From positions 1 through 8,102 of the forward strand of contig CAZGSG010000266.1 of assembly GCA_964528095.1 (NCBI GenBank): a DNA stretch of 8,102 bases, given 5' to 3'. Below the pieces are notes generated by a model that was given only the letters and a program-made list of their open reading frames with translations, was not told where the DNA came from and did not search any database. Position numbers and translations under genes: made by a program. Below, in pieces: positions 1 to 8,060 of this stretch (positions within the stretch are counted from its first letter, which is position 1; each line of letters starts with the position of its first letter). This stretch comes from CAZGSG01 sp964528095 (lineage in GTDB: Bacteria > Bacteroidota > Bacteroidia > Chitinophagales > Chitinophagaceae).

Positions 1-432
1 TGCACACTGGCGAATAAAATCATTGGCTAATGTGATTTGAAAAAAAGAACGATAATAGACGCCGTTGATGATGGGATTGATAGAAGACCAGTTCATTTCT
101 TTTAATCCTCTTACGCCTGCATCGTTCTGCCAGGTCCAGGCAGCTTCATCGGTGGTGAGCTCCTGTAAATTAAAATACAATCGCAGAAAATCGGAGTTAC
201 CCTCATCAGAAATAATCTGTGTAGGTATATCGGGGCTGCCGGTACCACCGGTATTTCCCGTCAATGCGAATGCACTGTACACTTTCGATAAAGCCTGTTT
301 ATAACCTGCAGGTGTACTATAAACGGTTTGCGCGGTAATATCATTTGTAGGAACAAGATCCAGTTTCTTGGTGCAGGCCGTAAAACAGGCAAGCGAAACA
401 AGAAAAACTATTTTATTTGTAATTGATTTCAT
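1..432 (-). CDS. susD: SusD/RagB-family outer-membrane glycan-binding lipoprotein (5' part only)
   Basis: The reading frame starts at ATG 432-430 and stays open to the left window edge, giving 144 N-terminal residues with no stop. The rest of the gene (SusD proteins are usually about 500-600 residues) lies outside. The N-terminus is a lipoprotein signal: MKS..NK, a hydrophobic stretch, then a lipobox ending FTAC with Cys20 as the probable lipidated residue. It is followed by TKKLDLVP, the typical start of a mature SusD protein. Residues about 35-144 carry family-like motifs (GYKQALSKVYSAFALTG, DEGNSDF, LQELTTDEAAW, a YYR segment and an ITLANDFI helix) matching the SusD N-terminal TPR-like region. 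SusD proteins cap the SusC barrel on the cell surface and bind the glycan. The start lies only 20 bp after the susC stop, so the two are almost certainly co-transcribed. No Shine-Dalgarno sequence is seen, and the upstream stretch is A/T-rich. DEG-x-S-x-F and EL-x-TDE resemble the clade that includes archetypal SusD, but that does not fix the substrate. Confidence 0.93.
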   Translation of the reverse strand, partial: MKSITNKIVFLVSLACFTACTKKLDLVPTNDITAQTVYSTPAGYKQALSKVYSAFALTGNTGGTGSPDIPTQIISDEGNSDFLRLYFNLQELTTDEAAWTWQNDAGVRGLKEMNWSSINPIINGVYYRSFFQITLANDFIRQCA

Positions 433-452
433 AAATAATAATTTAGGGTGGC

Positions 453-3419
453 TTATAAATCAAGATTTAAACCCAATGAAAACACACGAGGTCTCGGATA
501 AAAATTGTTGTCGATACCGCCTGACAATTCAGGATCGAGTCCTTTATATTTTGTTATTACAAAAACATTTTGAACACTCAGGTTCAGCCGAAGCGTAGAA
601 TGCTGAAATACTTTTCCCGCATCATAGCCCAGGGTCAGGTTCTCCATCCGGAGAAAGGACGCGTTGTTGATATAATAATCGCTGAGTAACTCGCGGCTAT
701 CACCCACAAACTTTGTTTCCAGGTAATTGACAGACGCATTATAAAGCACCGAATTCCCCAATATCTGGTTACGGATACCCGTTTGGCTGTACACGTTATT
801 ATATACATAGTTGCCCAGGCTGGAACGTAATACGAAACCGGCATTCCATTTCTTATATGTAACCGCGGTACTAAAGCCCATGAAAACTTCAGGTACAGCG
901 CTTTTTCCTTTATACAAATCATTTTGGTTGATAATCCCATCCGCGTTTTTATCCACGAACACTCCTTCTACCGGTTTTCCATTTGCATCATACACCTGTT
1001 TATAAAGGTTAAACGTGTTTTTGCTGCCACCCACAGCATTGATAAACACAAATTGCCCGCCTACTCCTCCCTGTATAGAGCCACTGGGAAAACCCGGATA
1101 GTTCACATCCTTGGGTACTACGGTAAGATTAGTGATGGTATTTTTATTGTAGGTGACATTAAAACCCAGGTCCCATGTAAGATCTTTTTTTGCAACCGGC
1201 TGTGTATTGATATTGAATTCAACGCCTTTATTTTCCATATCACCAACATTGGCTACAATAAACGCGGAGAAATTAGTTCCTGCAGGCTGAGGTATATTAT
1301 TTAAAAGGTCTGTGGTTTTTTTATAATAAAAATCTACACTACCCGTGATCCGGTTTTCCAAAAAACCGAAATCGAGGGCCAGGTTTGTAGTGGCTGTTTC
1401 CTCCCATTTACGGTTAGCATAAAAACCTCCCGGTCTGAACCCCTGGTAAAAAGTATTACCGAACTGGTAGGAAGCTGTAATACTGCTCAACGCGTAGTAA
1501 GAAAGAAAATCATAATCACCTATGCCATCCTGCTGACCTGTAACACCATAGCCGGCACGTAGTTTCAGGTCTGATACTATTGAAGAATTTTTCAGGAATG
1601 CTTCATCACTGACCTTCCATGCAAATGCCAGCGAAGGAAAAACTCCCCAACGGTTGGCAGGTGCAAACCGGGATGATCCATCACGACGAATAGTAGCCGT
1701 CAGCAGGTATTTGTCTCTGAATGAATAATTGGCGCGACCAAAGACAGAGATCAGTGTATGCTCTGGTTTATTAAAAGCAAAAGCAGGATCTGTATTGGGA
1801 TACTTTGTGCCAATCGCGTTGTAGCTGGCGAAATTATAAGTGGTGGTAAGATAATTTGTATACGAATACCCTGCAGTTACATCAATCCGGCTTTTAATAG
1901 ATCGCAGATCTTTTGCATAGTTGAGATAAAACTCGAACAGGGAATTCTTTTTTGTTTGCCGGTACGTATTATTCTCTCCTCCTGTGCCGCCTACAAGATA
2001 GCCGGAAGCTGCACTGTCCGAAAGGTAGGTCCGACCTTTTCCTTCGGCGATATCATAGCCTGCATTCAGGTTGGCACGTAATTCCGGTAAAAAATGGAAT
2101 TTATAATCCAATTGCACATTACCGATAAACCGTTGTGGTTTTCCTATGTTTTCCCGCTGGTATAACAAACCCAGGGGGTTTCTTCCTGCAAGTGCCATTA
2201 AGCCGGTGGCAGCTGCCGGGTCCAGCCATTCATAATATCCATCGAAGCGGGTACTTTTTACTTTCACCGACTGGCTGGGATCAAAACTAATCGCAGAACC
2301 TATGGCATCCTGGTTGGCAAAACGCGCTCTTTGTAAACTTCCCTTCAGATTGACATCAACCTTGAGGTGATTATCAAAAAAGCTGGGATTGAGTACAAGT
2401 GCCAGCGATGCTTTTTGCAGGTTATCTGTTTTCAACACACCATCCTGGTTCTGGTAACCAAGCGAAACACGATACGGCAGTTTTTTGACTCCCCCGCTAA
2501 TACTTATATTATTATCAGTAGCAAACGCGGTCTGGTATATTTCATCCTGCCAGTCGGTATTGGCTGTACCTAACATGGCGATCTGTGCAGCTGTTCCTTT
2601 TTCTTTTACAATAGCGCGAAACTGGTCTGCCGATAATACGTTTACTTTTCTTGTATTTGCGGAAATGGAATTAACGGAACTAACACTGATCTTCATCGCG
2701 CCGCTTTTTCCTTTTTTTGTGGTGATAATGATCACCCCGTTGGATGCGCGGGTACCATAAATAGCCGCCGCGGATGCGTCTTTTAAGATGGTAAATGATT
2801 CGATATCGTTGGAATTGATCAGGCTAAGCGGATTACTGGCGCCGGAAACGCCGCTATTATCAAGCGGCACTCCGTCAATTACGATCAATGGATCATTGCT
2901 GGCACTGAGTGAGGATCCGCCCCGGATACGGATTGTGCTTCCGGAACCAGGCCTTCCTCCGTTAGATATAATAGATACGCCGGCCACTTTTCCCGCGATC
3001 ATCTGCTCGGGAGTGGTGATAGCCCCTTTATTAAAATCTTTGGCGGAAACAGTGGATACGGAACCCGTGAGGTCCTTTTTTCTTGCAGTGCCGTAACCGA
3101 CCACCACTACTTCGTTCAGATTGGAGATCATCATGGTGAGCTGGATATCAAGTGTGTTACCCGGTCCCACTTTTGCTTCATTGTTTTCGAAGCCAACGGA
3201 ACTGAACCGGAGTGTTTCGCCGGTAATTGTATTGATCGCGAAATTTCCATTCTCATCGGTAACAGCCGAACCGGCTTTTGCTTTGACCGTCACCCCGGCC
3301 ACAGGCTTGCCCTGGGAATCGGTGACGCGACCAGTGATCTTTTTTTGTTGGGCAAAAATGCTAAGGCTCATGAGTAATGCCATAGCAAACAGGGTAAGTC
3401 GATGCAGTCGTTTTTTCAT
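453..3419 (-). CDS. susC: SusC/RagA-family TonB-dependent outer-membrane transporter
   Basis: This complete 988-residue protein imports oligosaccharides across the outer membrane using TonB energy, working with SusD. A Sec signal peptide covers about residues 1-24 (MKKR, hydrophobic core, ending SIFAQ). A carboxypeptidase-regulatory-like domain spans about 27-98 (ITGRVTDSQGKPVAGV; LRFSSVGFEN). Then come the SusC-type TonB box NEVVVVGYGT (102-111) and the plug (about 113-237), with IAGKVAGV, IRIRGGSSL, LIVIDGVPL and ILKDASAAAIYGTRASNGV. The 22-strand-type barrel fills the rest, ending in the SusC tail GLDPELSGGIDNNFYPRPR. The length is normal for the family (about 950-1100). There is no STN domain before the TonB box, so anti-sigma signalling is not expected. 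The last residue is Leu (LGLNLDL), whereas outer-membrane barrels usually end in an aromatic residue. The ATG is preceded by an A-rich stretch and no Shine-Dalgarno sequence. susD follows after 20 bp, and the HTCS gene is divergent. Substrate unknown. Confidence 0.97.
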   Translation of the reverse strand: MKKRLHRLTLFAMALLMSLSIFAQQKKITGRVTDSQGKPVAGVTVKAKAGSAVTDENGNFAINTITGETLRFSSVGFENNEAKVGPGNTLDIQLTMMISNLNEVVVVGYGTARKKDLTGSVSTVSAKDFNKGAITTPEQMIAGKVAGVSIISNGGRPGSGSTIRIRGGSSLSASNDPLIVIDGVPLDNSGVSGASNPLSLINSNDIESFTILKDASAAAIYGTRASNGVIIITTKKGKSGAMKISVSSVNSISANTRKVNVLSADQFRAIVKEKGTAAQIAMLGTANTDWQDEIYQTAFATDNNISISGGVKKLPYRVSLGYQNQDGVLKTDNLQKASLALVLNPSFFDNHLKVDVNLKGSLQRARFANQDAIGSAISFDPSQSVKVKSTRFDGYYEWLDPAAATGLMALAGRNPLGLLYQRENIGKPQRFIGNVQLDYKFHFLPELRANLNAGYDIAEGKGRTYLSDSAASGYLVGGTGGENNTYRQTKKNSLFEFYLNYAKDLRSIKSRIDVTAGYSYTNYLTTTYNFASYNAIGTKYPNTDPAFAFNKPEHTLISVFGRANYSFRDKYLLTATIRRDGSSRFAPANRWGVFPSLAFAWKVSDEAFLKNSSIVSDLKLRAGYGVTGQQDGIGDYDFLSYYALSSITASYQFGNTFYQGFRPGGFYANRKWEETATTNLALDFGFLENRITGSVDFYYKKTTDLLNNIPQPAGTNFSAFIVANVGDMENKGVEFNINTQPVAKKDLTWDLGFNVTYNKNTITNLTVVPKDVNYPGFPSGSIQGGVGGQFVFINAVGGSKNTFNLYKQVYDANGKPVEGVFVDKNADGIINQNDLYKGKSAVPEVFMGFSTAVTYKKWNAGFVLRSSLGNYVYNNVYSQTGIRNQILGNSVLYNASVNYLETKFVGDSRELLSDYYINNASFLRMENLTLGYDAGKVFQHSTLRLNLSVQNVFVITKYKGLDPELSGGIDNNFYPRPRVFSLGLNLDL

Positions 3420-3450
3420 TTTGGCAGTTTTATCGTTTTGATGCTGTTTC

Positions 3451-3458
3451 CAAAAATA
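3451..3458 (-). promoter_or_regulatory. Putative -7 element of the susC-susD promoter
   Basis: Read on the minus strand this is TATTTTTG, an exact match to the Bacteroidota sigma-ABfr -7 consensus TAnnTTTG. It would start transcription about 25 nt before the susC ATG at 3419. No TTTG-like -33 element is present 19-21 bp upstream (around 3478-3483). A missing -33 is common for activator-dependent promoters and would suit HTCS activation, but it also lowers certainty. The match is short and the region A/T-rich, so chance is possible. Confidence 0.45.
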
Positions 3459-3467
3459 GAGGGGTTC

Positions 3468-3480
3468 AGCCGGAGCGGCT
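3468..3480. promoter_or_regulatory. GC-rich palindrome between the divergent promoters; possible operator
   Basis: AGCCG-GAG-CGGCT is a perfect 5-bp inverted repeat with a 3-bp centre, lying close to the midpoint between the two -7 matches. It covers the positions where both -33 elements would sit. That placement suits a regulator-binding site shared by both promoters, possibly for the HTCS AraC domain. HTCS sites are not known well enough to assign this one from sequence, and a short palindrome can occur by chance. Confidence 0.3.
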
Positions 3481-3494
3481 TATCCATGCGTGCA

Positions 3495-3502
3495 TATTTT
3501 TG
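3495..3502 (+). promoter_or_regulatory. Putative -7 element of the HTCS gene promoter
   Basis: TATTTTTG on the plus strand is an exact TAnnTTTG match facing the HTCS gene. It predicts a start near 3509 and a leader of about 100 nt. A -33 TTTG at the expected spacing (about 3471-3476) is absent. A weaker alternative, TATCTTAG at 3555-3562 (one mismatch), would give a leader of about 40 nt. Neither can be confirmed from sequence alone. Confidence 0.35.
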
Positions 3503-3510
3503 GTTCTTTT

Positions 3511-3534
3511 AGACAAATCTGAAATATTGTGTCT
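3511..3534. repeat. AGACA-N14-TGTCT inverted repeat upstream of the HTCS gene
   Basis: AGACA (3511-3515) and TGTCT (3530-3534) are 5-bp inverted arms separated by 14 bp of A/T-rich DNA. The arms are about two helical turns apart, a spacing seen in dimer-binding sites. The repeat lies just downstream of the putative HTCS -7 element. It could be an autoregulatory site or a weak structure in the leader, but the arms are short and the assignment is speculative. Confidence 0.2.
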
Positions 3535-3609
3535 GCCAGGCTTGCTGTTTCATTTATCTTAGCCCCGGTTCCCTGGGCGTGATTGCCCTAATTGCTTGAT
3601 CCATAATAC

Positions 3610-6600
3610 ATGAAAATTATTCTTCGACATTTGTTCCCGGTATGGTTTTGTTTCTGCGTACTTCTTTTGGAAGCATCTCCGCAAGCACCTAATCTTAAAT
3701 TCAAACATATTTCGATAGAACAGGGGTTGTCCAACAGCACAATCGAGACCATCTTCCAGGATAAACGGGGCTTTGTCTGGTTTGGCACCCGTGATGGGTT
3801 GAACCGGTACGATGGGAAACAGATTACGGTGTTCAGGTTTGACCCCTCCGACAGCAGCAGTATCAGCGATAATTTTATCAGGTATATATATGAAGACAGT
3901 AAGGGCAAATTATGGATCGGTACCATCAATGGGCTGAACCGGTTTGATCCGACTACCAACCGGTTTACACGCTTTAAACAGATCCCGGGCAACTCTAAAA
4001 GTCTTGGGAATAACCTGGTGACCTCTATATATGAAGACCGGAAAGGCGAATTGTGGATTGGCACCTGGGGCGGAGGGCTTAATCTTTTTTTACCAAAAGA
4101 AAATGGGTTTCTTCATTTCCAGCACGAGCAGAGCAAAACACGTACGATCAGCAGCGACAGGATCAATTGTCTTTTTGAAGATACGCAGGGCCGGTTCTGG
4201 ATAGGTACAAATAACGGGCTAAACCTGTTTAACCGTGAGATACAACTTTTCAAATTATACCAGGATCCTGCACATGGGGGCGATGATGTGCGCATAATTG
4301 AGGAAGACCGGATGGGCAGTCTTTTACTGGGCACTGCAGATAACGGTTTATTGATCTTTAACGAAAGAGACAATCGTTTTACCAGGTACCGGCATAATGA
4401 CAAAGAAGCCGGATCACTGGCCAGTAACCTGGTTAGAACTGTACTGGTCGACAAAAACTGGAATGTCTGGATCGGCGGAGTCAATGGCGGGCTGGATCTT
4501 TTTAATCCTGCAGGCGGGCTCTTCTATCATTACCAGAATGAACCAGAAAACCCATTGAGTCTTTCCCAACGTACCGTATCCGCCCTGTTTGAAGATAACC
4601 AGGGCAATCTCTGGGTGGGCACACATCGCGGCGGCGTGAATCTCTATATGCCCAATATGGAAAAGTTTTCACTGTATCGCCAGGCTGCGGCGGCCAATAG
4701 TCTAAGTTATAATGATGTGAAAAGTTTTTGTGAAGACCGGTACGGCAACCTATGGATCGGCACAGATGGCGGTGGGCTGAACCTGCTGGATAGAAAGACA
4801 GGCATCTTTCGTCACTATAAATACGACCCGTTCAATAGCAAAAGCATCAGCTCCAATGAAGTACTGGATATTACGGAAGACAGCGAGGGAAACCTATGGA
4901 TTGCGACATGGGGAGGCGGTCTTTGTCTCTTCAACCGGAATAATGAGAGCTTTACGCGTTTTGTAAACGACCCATCCAACAACAATTCCATCAGCTCCAA
5001 CTACGTGCAGCAGATATTCGAAGACAGTCAAAAAAATCTATGGATAGCTACCTACTATGGCGGACTAAACATGCTGGACCGGAAGACAAAAAAATTCTCC
5101 CGTATCATTGGTGACGCGCAACAAAAGACCAGGATCACCGGAAACAATATCGTATCGCTTGGTGAGGATCATGCCGGGAATATCTGGATCGGTACAGACG
5201 ATGGTGGATTGAATTGTTATCATACATCCACAGGACATTTTACGCATTACTTTACCAATACAGAAAAAGCCCCTGACCTTCGGGTGATCTTTACCGATAG
5301 CAAAAATCGTTTATGGATCGGGCAGGCAGGTTTATATTATTTTGAAGCTGCCAAAGATCAATTCCGTTTGTATACTGAGGTTGCAGATCTCTCTACTACA
5401 TTTATAAAAGGCATGGCCGAAGACGACCAGGGAAACTTCTGGATCTCGACTTCTAATGGACTTACCCGCTTTAATCCCGATACTAAAACTTTTAAAAAAT
5501 ATAATACCATCGATGGATTGCAGGGACTTGAATTCGAGGCAAATGCCTATCTGAAAACAAAAAATGGTCAGCTATTTTTTGGTGGGGTAAATGGTTTCAA
5601 TACATTCTATCCCGAAAATATCAAGACCAATAATTTTATTGCCCCTGTTTATATTACCGATTTCCAGCTATCAAATAAAAAGGTCATTGCCGGGGAAAGT
5701 GAATCTCCCCTGCATACTGATATCAGTTTCACAAAAAGAATACAACTCGCTTACAAACAATCAACATTCTCCTTCGATTTCGCGACACTGAATTACACGG
5801 CACTGGAAAACAACCAGTATGCCTATAAGCTGGAAGCATGGGATAAGGATTGGAATCATATTGGCAATGAAGGCAAAGCATCTTATACTAATGTAAGGCC
5901 CGGCACATATACCTTCAGGGTAAAAGCATCGAACAATGATGGGGTATGGAATGAAGAGGAACGTACTATCGAAGTGATCATTACACCTCCCTTCTGGGAT
6001 ACCTGGTGGTTCAAAACACTGATCGTCATTCTGACCGTGGGTGGAATTATCTGGTTCTACTTTTTCAGAAGAAACCTGGAGCTCCGTAAACTGGAAGAGA
6101 AAAAGAAAGAAGAAATCCACCAGGTACAGCTACAGTTCTTCACCAACATATCGCACGAGTTCCGCACACCCCTTTCACTTATTCTTGGTCCGTTAGAAAA
6201 ATTACAAAAAGAAGAAGCGGCACCTGGTTCCCGGCATAATTACCAGGTAATGTACCGAAACGCGAACCGGCTAATGAACCTGATCAACGAACTTATGGAT
6301 TTCCGGAAATCAGAATCGGGTGTATTAAAATTGAATGTGATGCCGGGGCATATCGATATTTTCTTAGCCGAACTATCCGAAGAGTTTAGCGAACTGGCTT
6401 TGCAGAAAAATATGCGTTTTACCATACAGGTCCCACCTGGAATAGAAGATACCTGGTTTGACCGGCAGATCCTTGAAAAGATCATGATCAACCTGATAGC
6501 TAATTCGTTTAAATATACAAGCGACAGGGGTATGATACAGGTAGAGGTGATGGAATCGCTCGATCAATTCAAGCCCGCGTTTGAAAATGAACTGGTATTA

Positions 6601-7752
6601 AAAAATGACTACGCGGGTAAACGTTATGTTTATTTCAGGATTAAGGACAATGGCATTGGTATCTCCAAAGAAAGCATAGACCACCTGTTTGAACGTTATT
6701 ACAAGATCAATGAGACGCATATGGGATCAGGCATAGGGCTCGCATTTGTAAAAAGCCTGACCACCCTTCATAAAGGCAATATTTATGTATACAGTGAACG
6801 CAACAAAGGCACCGAGATCATCATTGGCATACCTGTGAGCAGGGATGATTATGAAACAAAAGAAAGATGGGTGCAGAATAGCAGCGAACCCAGTACAAGA
6901 CTGGAAAGCCTGCACCAAAAAGATGAGCAGCCATACCCGACTGCTGATAATGCACTTGTTGAAACACTGAACGAAACCAGCAAAATTCATATACTTATCG
7001 TAGAAGACAATGAAGAACTGCGGCGGTTTTTGAAAGAAAGCCTGAACACACAGTACGAAATATCAGAAGCTGCAGACGGATCATCGGGGCTGCAAAAAGC
7101 GAAGGATGAATTTCCCGACCTCATCATCAGTGATGTAATGATGCCGGGAATGGACGGCCTGCAATTTTGTAAACACATTAAGGATAACATTGAGACCAGC
7201 CATATTCCTTTCCTGATGCTGACCGCTAAAGACGCGCTGGCTTCCAGGATAGAAGGTGTTGAATCGGGTGCGGATTTTTACTTTGCAAAACCATTGAGCA
7301 TGCAATTGCTCCAACTGACATTACGCAATATCTTCCAACAGAAACAGAATCTGAAAGATCGGTATGCAAAGGATCAATACGCCGATGCAAAAGATCTAGT
7401 GCATACGGTTAAGGATAAAGAGTTCCTGGAGCAGCTAATTCATATTATTGAAATGAATCTTGCCACGCCGGATATGGATGTAGACTATATATGCACCCAG
7501 GTTGGCATGAGTAAAACCAAGCTTTACCAGAAAATTAAAAAAATAACCGGTCAATCTATTGGTGAGTTCATACGGACTATCCGGTTCAAAAAAGCCGCGC
7601 AATTACTGACTACAGAAGACATATCGCTTACCGAGGTGATGTACAGCGTAGGCATACAGACACAGTCCTATTTCACCAAAGCGTTTAAAAAAGAGTTCGG
7701 CAAAACGCCTTCGCAGTTTTTGAAAGATCTACAGAATAATAAACAGGCGTGA
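3610..7752 (+). CDS. Hybrid two-component system (HTCS) sensor kinase/response regulator, AraC-type output
   Basis: This complete 1380-residue single-protein two-component system is expected to sense a glycan fragment in the periplasm and activate the adjacent PUL. A signal peptide or N-terminal anchor covers about residues 1-24. Fourteen Reg_prop-type repeats (pattern ED-x-x-GNLWIGT-x-GGLN) span about 45-668, consistent with two seven-bladed propellers. A Y_Y_Y domain (about 715-790) leads into a membrane helix (about 799-819) and a charged coiled coil (820-840). The HisKA H-box is NISHEFRTP with phospho-acceptor His849. The ATPase domain has N-box NLIANSFKYT (Asn965), G1 DNGIG (1013-1017) and G2 GSGIGL (1039-1044). 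The receiver has Glu1132/Asp1133, phospho-acceptor Asp1175 (SDVMMPGMDG), Thr1205 and Lys1227. The C-terminal AraC domain (about 1272-1376) has two helix-turn-helices and the motif QSYFTKAFKKEFGKTPSQF. All catalytic residues are present and the length is typical. It is divergent from susC. No Shine-Dalgarno sequence precedes the ATG. The ligand is unknown. Confidence 0.97.
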   Translation: MKIILRHLFPVWFCFCVLLLEASPQAPNLKFKHISIEQGLSNSTIETIFQDKRGFVWFGTRDGLNRYDGKQITVFRFDPSDSSSISDNFIRYIYEDSKGKLWIGTINGLNRFDPTTNRFTRFKQIPGNSKSLGNNLVTSIYEDRKGELWIGTWGGGLNLFLPKENGFLHFQHEQSKTRTISSDRINCLFEDTQGRFWIGTNNGLNLFNREIQLFKLYQDPAHGGDDVRIIEEDRMGSLLLGTADNGLLIFNERDNRFTRYRHNDKEAGSLASNLVRTVLVDKNWNVWIGGVNGGLDLFNPAGGLFYHYQNEPENPLSLSQRTVSALFEDNQGNLWVGTHRGGVNLYMPNMEKFSLYRQAAAANSLSYNDVKSFCEDRYGNLWIGTDGGGLNLLDRKTGIFRHYKYDPFNSKSISSNEVLDITEDSEGNLWIATWGGGLCLFNRNNESFTRFVNDPSNNNSISSNYVQQIFEDSQKNLWIATYYGGLNMLDRKTKKFSRIIGDAQQKTRITGNNIVSLGEDHAGNIWIGTDDGGLNCYHTSTGHFTHYFTNTEKAPDLRVIFTDSKNRLWIGQAGLYYFEAAKDQFRLYTEVADLSTTFIKGMAEDDQGNFWISTSNGLTRFNPDTKTFKKYNTIDGLQGLEFEANAYLKTKNGQLFFGGVNGFNTFYPENIKTNNFIAPVYITDFQLSNKKVIAGESESPLHTDISFTKRIQLAYKQSTFSFDFATLNYTALENNQYAYKLEAWDKDWNHIGNEGKASYTNVRPGTYTFRVKASNNDGVWNEEERTIEVIITPPFWDTWWFKTLIVILTVGGIIWFYFFRRNLELRKLEEKKKEEIHQVQLQFFTNISHEFRTPLSLILGPLEKLQKEEAAPGSRHNYQVMYRNANRLMNLINELMDFRKSESGVLKLNVMPGHIDIFLAELSEEFSELALQKNMRFTIQVPPGIEDTWFDRQILEKIMINLIANSFKYTSDRGMIQVEVMESLDQFKPAFENELVLKNDYAGKRYVYFRIKDNGIGISKESIDHLFERYYKINETHMGSGIGLAFVKSLTTLHKGNIYVYSERNKGTEIIIGIPVSRDDYETKERWVQNSSEPSTRLESLHQKDEQPYPTADNALVETLNETSKIHILIVEDNEELRRFLKESLNTQYEISEAADGSSGLQKAKDEFPDLIISDVMMPGMDGLQFCKHIKDNIETSHIPFLMLTAKDALASRIEGVESGADFYFAKPLSMQLLQLTLRNIFQQKQNLKDRYAKDQYADAKDLVHTVKDKEFLEQLIHIIEMNLATPDMDVDYICTQVGMSKTKLYQKIKKITGQSIGEFIRTIRFKKAAQLLTTEDISLTEVMYSVGIQTQSYFTKAFKKEFGKTPSQFLKDLQNNKQA

Positions 7753-7936
7753 AGAAATAGACGATTTTTTTTATTAATGGCTTATCGGTAGTTGGTTCGG
7801 GATTGGCTGAGAGTGATTTTGCGCAGAGGATTTTGGAACGACCTTTCTGTTTCGATTATATAACTTCTAAAGGGGTAGAGATTGAAGAATTACCCTTCTT
7901 GTTCCTGCATCACTAACACAGCAATAGGTTTCACAC

Positions 7937-7947
7937 AGAGCTAACAG
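7937..7947 (+). repeat. Direct repeat AGAGCTAACAG, copy 1
   Basis: AGAGCTAACAG occurs here and again at 8005-8015, 68 bp apart start to start. This copy sits in TTTCACACAGAGCTAACAGA. That resembles the CACAGAG-rich short dispersed repeats I recall from intergenic regions of several bacterial phyla, which is a memory-based comparison and not a database match. Confidence 0.5.
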
Positions 7948-8004
7948 AGATAAGGGGCTAAGGAATAGCCAGACTATTTATACATTTATTATCGGTTGAA
8001 GTAA

Positions 8005-8015
8005 AGAGCTAACAG
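8005..8015 (+). repeat. Direct repeat AGAGCTAACAG, copy 2
   Basis: This is an exact second copy of the 11-bp sequence at 7937-7947. It runs directly into the stem of the first hairpin, sharing G8015. The unit is too short and has too few copies to be a CRISPR repeat. Confidence 0.5.
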
Positions 8016-8043
8016 TGCGTTTTCACTGAAGTGAAAACTGCAC
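8015..8043 (+). repeat. Hairpin 1 (GTTTTCAC-TGAA-GTGAAAAC stem-loop)
   Basis: GTTTTCAC (8019-8026) pairs perfectly with GTGAAAAC (8031-8038) around a TGAA loop. GTGC (8015-8018) extends the stem with GCAC (8040-8043) after a one-base bulge at T8039, giving about 12 pairs. The symmetry is close, so the hairpin can form on either strand. No T-run follows on the plus strand, so a classical terminator for the HTCS gene is unlikely, and it lies about 260 bp after that stop codon. It may be a REP-like dispersed element or a bidirectional transcript end. Confidence 0.55.
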
Positions 8044-8060
8044 CCCGATCAGCAGCTGCC

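Larger units (their letters stand above)
3450..3503. repeat. Inverted repeat framing the divergent promoter region
   Basis: CCAAAAATA (3450-3458) and its exact reverse complement TATTTTTGG (3495-3503) are separated by 36 bp. Each arm contains one of the two outward-facing -7 matches, so the two putative promoters are mirror images. The space between holds the palindrome at 3468-3480. Whether the symmetry is functional or simply two similar -7 boxes is not known. Confidence 0.6.

Noticed and set aside
924..1304. A 126-codon plus-strand open frame inside susC
   Set aside because: It lies wholly antisense to well-conserved SusC barrel sequence and its peptide shows no family features.
3588..4064. 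A 158-codon open frame antisense to the start of the HTCS gene
   Set aside because: Its peptide is a reverse-strand shadow of the propeller repeats, with repeated Ser/Leu-rich blocks mirroring the blades. The plus-strand frame has clear, complete domain structure.
7765..7772. T-run just after the HTCS stop as a rho-independent terminator
   Set aside because: No GC-rich stem precedes the eight T residues, so the essential half of the signal is missing.
7761..7916. A 51-codon open frame after the HTCS gene, reading on to a stop at 7914-7916
   Set aside because: It has no ATG or GTG start, no recognisable family motif and no translation signal. An open frame of this length is expected by chance. 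It could be a gene remnant, but nothing supports one.
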